Assembly: GCA_013115125.1 (NCBI GenBank)
Contig: JABANN010000336.1
Span: 1 to 38,013, forward strand
DNA from: Perkinsus olseni
Taxonomy: Eukaryota > Perkinsozoa > Perkinsida
DNA length: 38,013 bases
Reading direction: 5' to 3'
A program made the translations under genes and the position numbers. Each line of letters begins with the position of its first letter. Position 1 is the stretch's first letter. Shown piece after piece: positions 36,554 to 38,013 of this stretch. The notes beneath the pieces were generated by a model. The model did no database searches, was not told the origin of the DNA, and saw nothing but the letters and a program-made list of their open reading frames with translations.

Positions 36554-38013
36554 GTGAGTATAAGTTTAATAATTATATATTTATAAATCTAGTTATACCT
36601 ATACATAGTATTATTAATACATAATAGACTATTATCTTATTATATGGATAGAGTATATCATAGTATTTATAATTATATGGTAATATACGTTATTATATTA
36701 TAGCCTATTATTACATATTTTATTATTTAGTGCTATCAGTATATATATGTCTAATCCTTAGTATAGTAATATATATAATATATTTATAATCACCATTTTA
36801 TAATATAGCTTATTATACCCTAATACCTATTATTATTGATACCATGGGTTATAATCTATATAGATAAAGTTAAGGATATATAAATACCTCTATAATAATA
36901 CCTTTATATAGGCCCCCTCATATTATTAATATCCTATATATATGATTATATATTATTTATTATATATTTTATAATGATTATATTATATATTATGAATTAG
37001 AGGGATATAAGGGCTATTACCTACAATATATATAAATCATTATCATTTAATTATCCTAATCTTATTAATAATGTTAAATATCAAGATAAATATATATATA
37101 TCAATATACTATATTAGTATTCTATGGAGATAAAAGGATATAAACTATTTAATGTTATATGGCCCTTTAATACTAATAATATTATATTACCTTATACCAT
37201 ATAGTATAGTGATATCATACATACCATTGATTATATATAAGTATTAGTTATCTATAGGGATTATAGTGAATTTATTAATAACATAACATTATATTATATA
37301 TTTCCTTTCATATAACATATTTTATATTTATATACTTATATTATGGCCTATCTATAGTAATATAATGATTATAGGTAATTATAAATGTATCTAATCTATT
37401 AGTATTTGTTAATATTATAAATTATAAGGTTTATTAGTATTATATAATATCTCATATCTAGGATTAATACTATAATAATATATATATATAAATAATGTTA
37501 TCTATAGTGATAAAACCATAATATTTCCTTATAAATATAAATCCCTTTATATAGCCATAGTTATTAATAATATTATATATTATATAAATACCTAGGATAA
37601 ATAAACTAATAGTATATTAATATTGATAACTATATTATACTTTTAATACCTATTTTATATCATATGATTTACTATATTTATCATATTTATAAACTATATC
37701 ATAAACTATCCATTATTACTATCTAGATTGCCATATCTTATAATATTATTTGTATCAATATAGTACTAATCTCATTATTATATATCATATTATATAAGGA
37801 TACAATATATTATCTGGTGTTATTCTATTATTATATCTAAATATAACATATTAAATACCATAATAAGTAATACTCCATATAAATATTAATAGATTTATAA
37901 AATACTAATATTTATTCTTATATTAATATATATATCCTTATAAATACCTATATAATTTAATATCTAATATTATGGTATACAGTATATAATAATAAGTAAT
38001 TTATAGGGTATTA

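Larger units (their letters stand above)
1..38013. repeat. Dispersed short word CTATGGAGATA / TATCTCCATAG
   Basis: This 11-base word and close variants recur dozens of times in both orientations throughout the non-coding DNA. Exact copies include 3955-3965, 4312-4322, 4552-4562, 4974-4984, 8021-8031 and 37122-37132. It is absent from cob and from the 29100-31200 gene island. Function is unknown; a protein-binding site, a recombination seed or decay products of a mobile element are possible. Other recurring words are CTAACTAGATA, AAGGTATTA and AAACCTATAGA. Confidence 0.6.
35646..38013. other. Non-coding block to window end
   Basis: No gene seen. It holds hairpins at 35689, 36075 and 36496 and dispersed words. 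Short C-bearing, G-poor patches occur near 37270-37340 and 37640-37760. Confidence 0.5.

Noticed and set aside
1-38013. CRISPR array, tRNA genes, insertion sequences
   Set aside because: The hairpins have non-repeating arms and irregular spacing, so they are not a CRISPR array. No cloverleaf with an anticodon arm and a TTC-type T loop was seen, and no transposase frame exists.

Overview
The window is extremely A+T-rich DNA (G+C about 15% by eye) and best fits mitochondrial DNA of a perkinsozoan alveolate (Perkinsus or a relative). The anchor is one gene, cob (apocytochrome b), at 30127-31194 on the + strand. It reads through only if UGA is Trp and if the ribosome advances at in-frame AGGY (+1) and TAGGY (+2) to the next GGY glycine codon. 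It has no cysteine codons and uses only TTA for leucine. Frameshifting at AGG and loss of Cys codons are known features of Perkinsus mitochondrial genes. All four haem histidines are present with canonical 14-residue spacing.

Layout: 1-12700 is non-coding A+T-rich DNA with scattered GC-bearing hairpins. From 12700 to 29100 the same DNA continues, broken by short purine-skewed islands of unknown function. From 29100 to 31200 lies the gene island: a 98-codon basic ORF of unknown function, a possible small-subunit rRNA fragment, a leader region, then cob. From 31200 to the end hairpin-bearing non-coding DNA resumes, with a few more skewed islands and one tiny ORF.

The most unusual structure is a dispersed family of about 42 hairpins or hairpin groups. 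Most have perfect arms of 8-12 bp that hold most of the local G and C, and an A+T loop of 23-44 nt. Arm sequences differ from copy to copy, so the family is defined by shape and not by sequence. Hairpins are absent from cob and from the gene island. The non-coding DNA also repeats the short word CTATGGAGATA in both orientations and has very few CpG dinucleotides.

I could not find cox1, cox3, tRNAs or a convincing full rRNA. They are probably outside this window, or imported in the case of tRNAs. Counts are by eye; no searches or folding programs were run.
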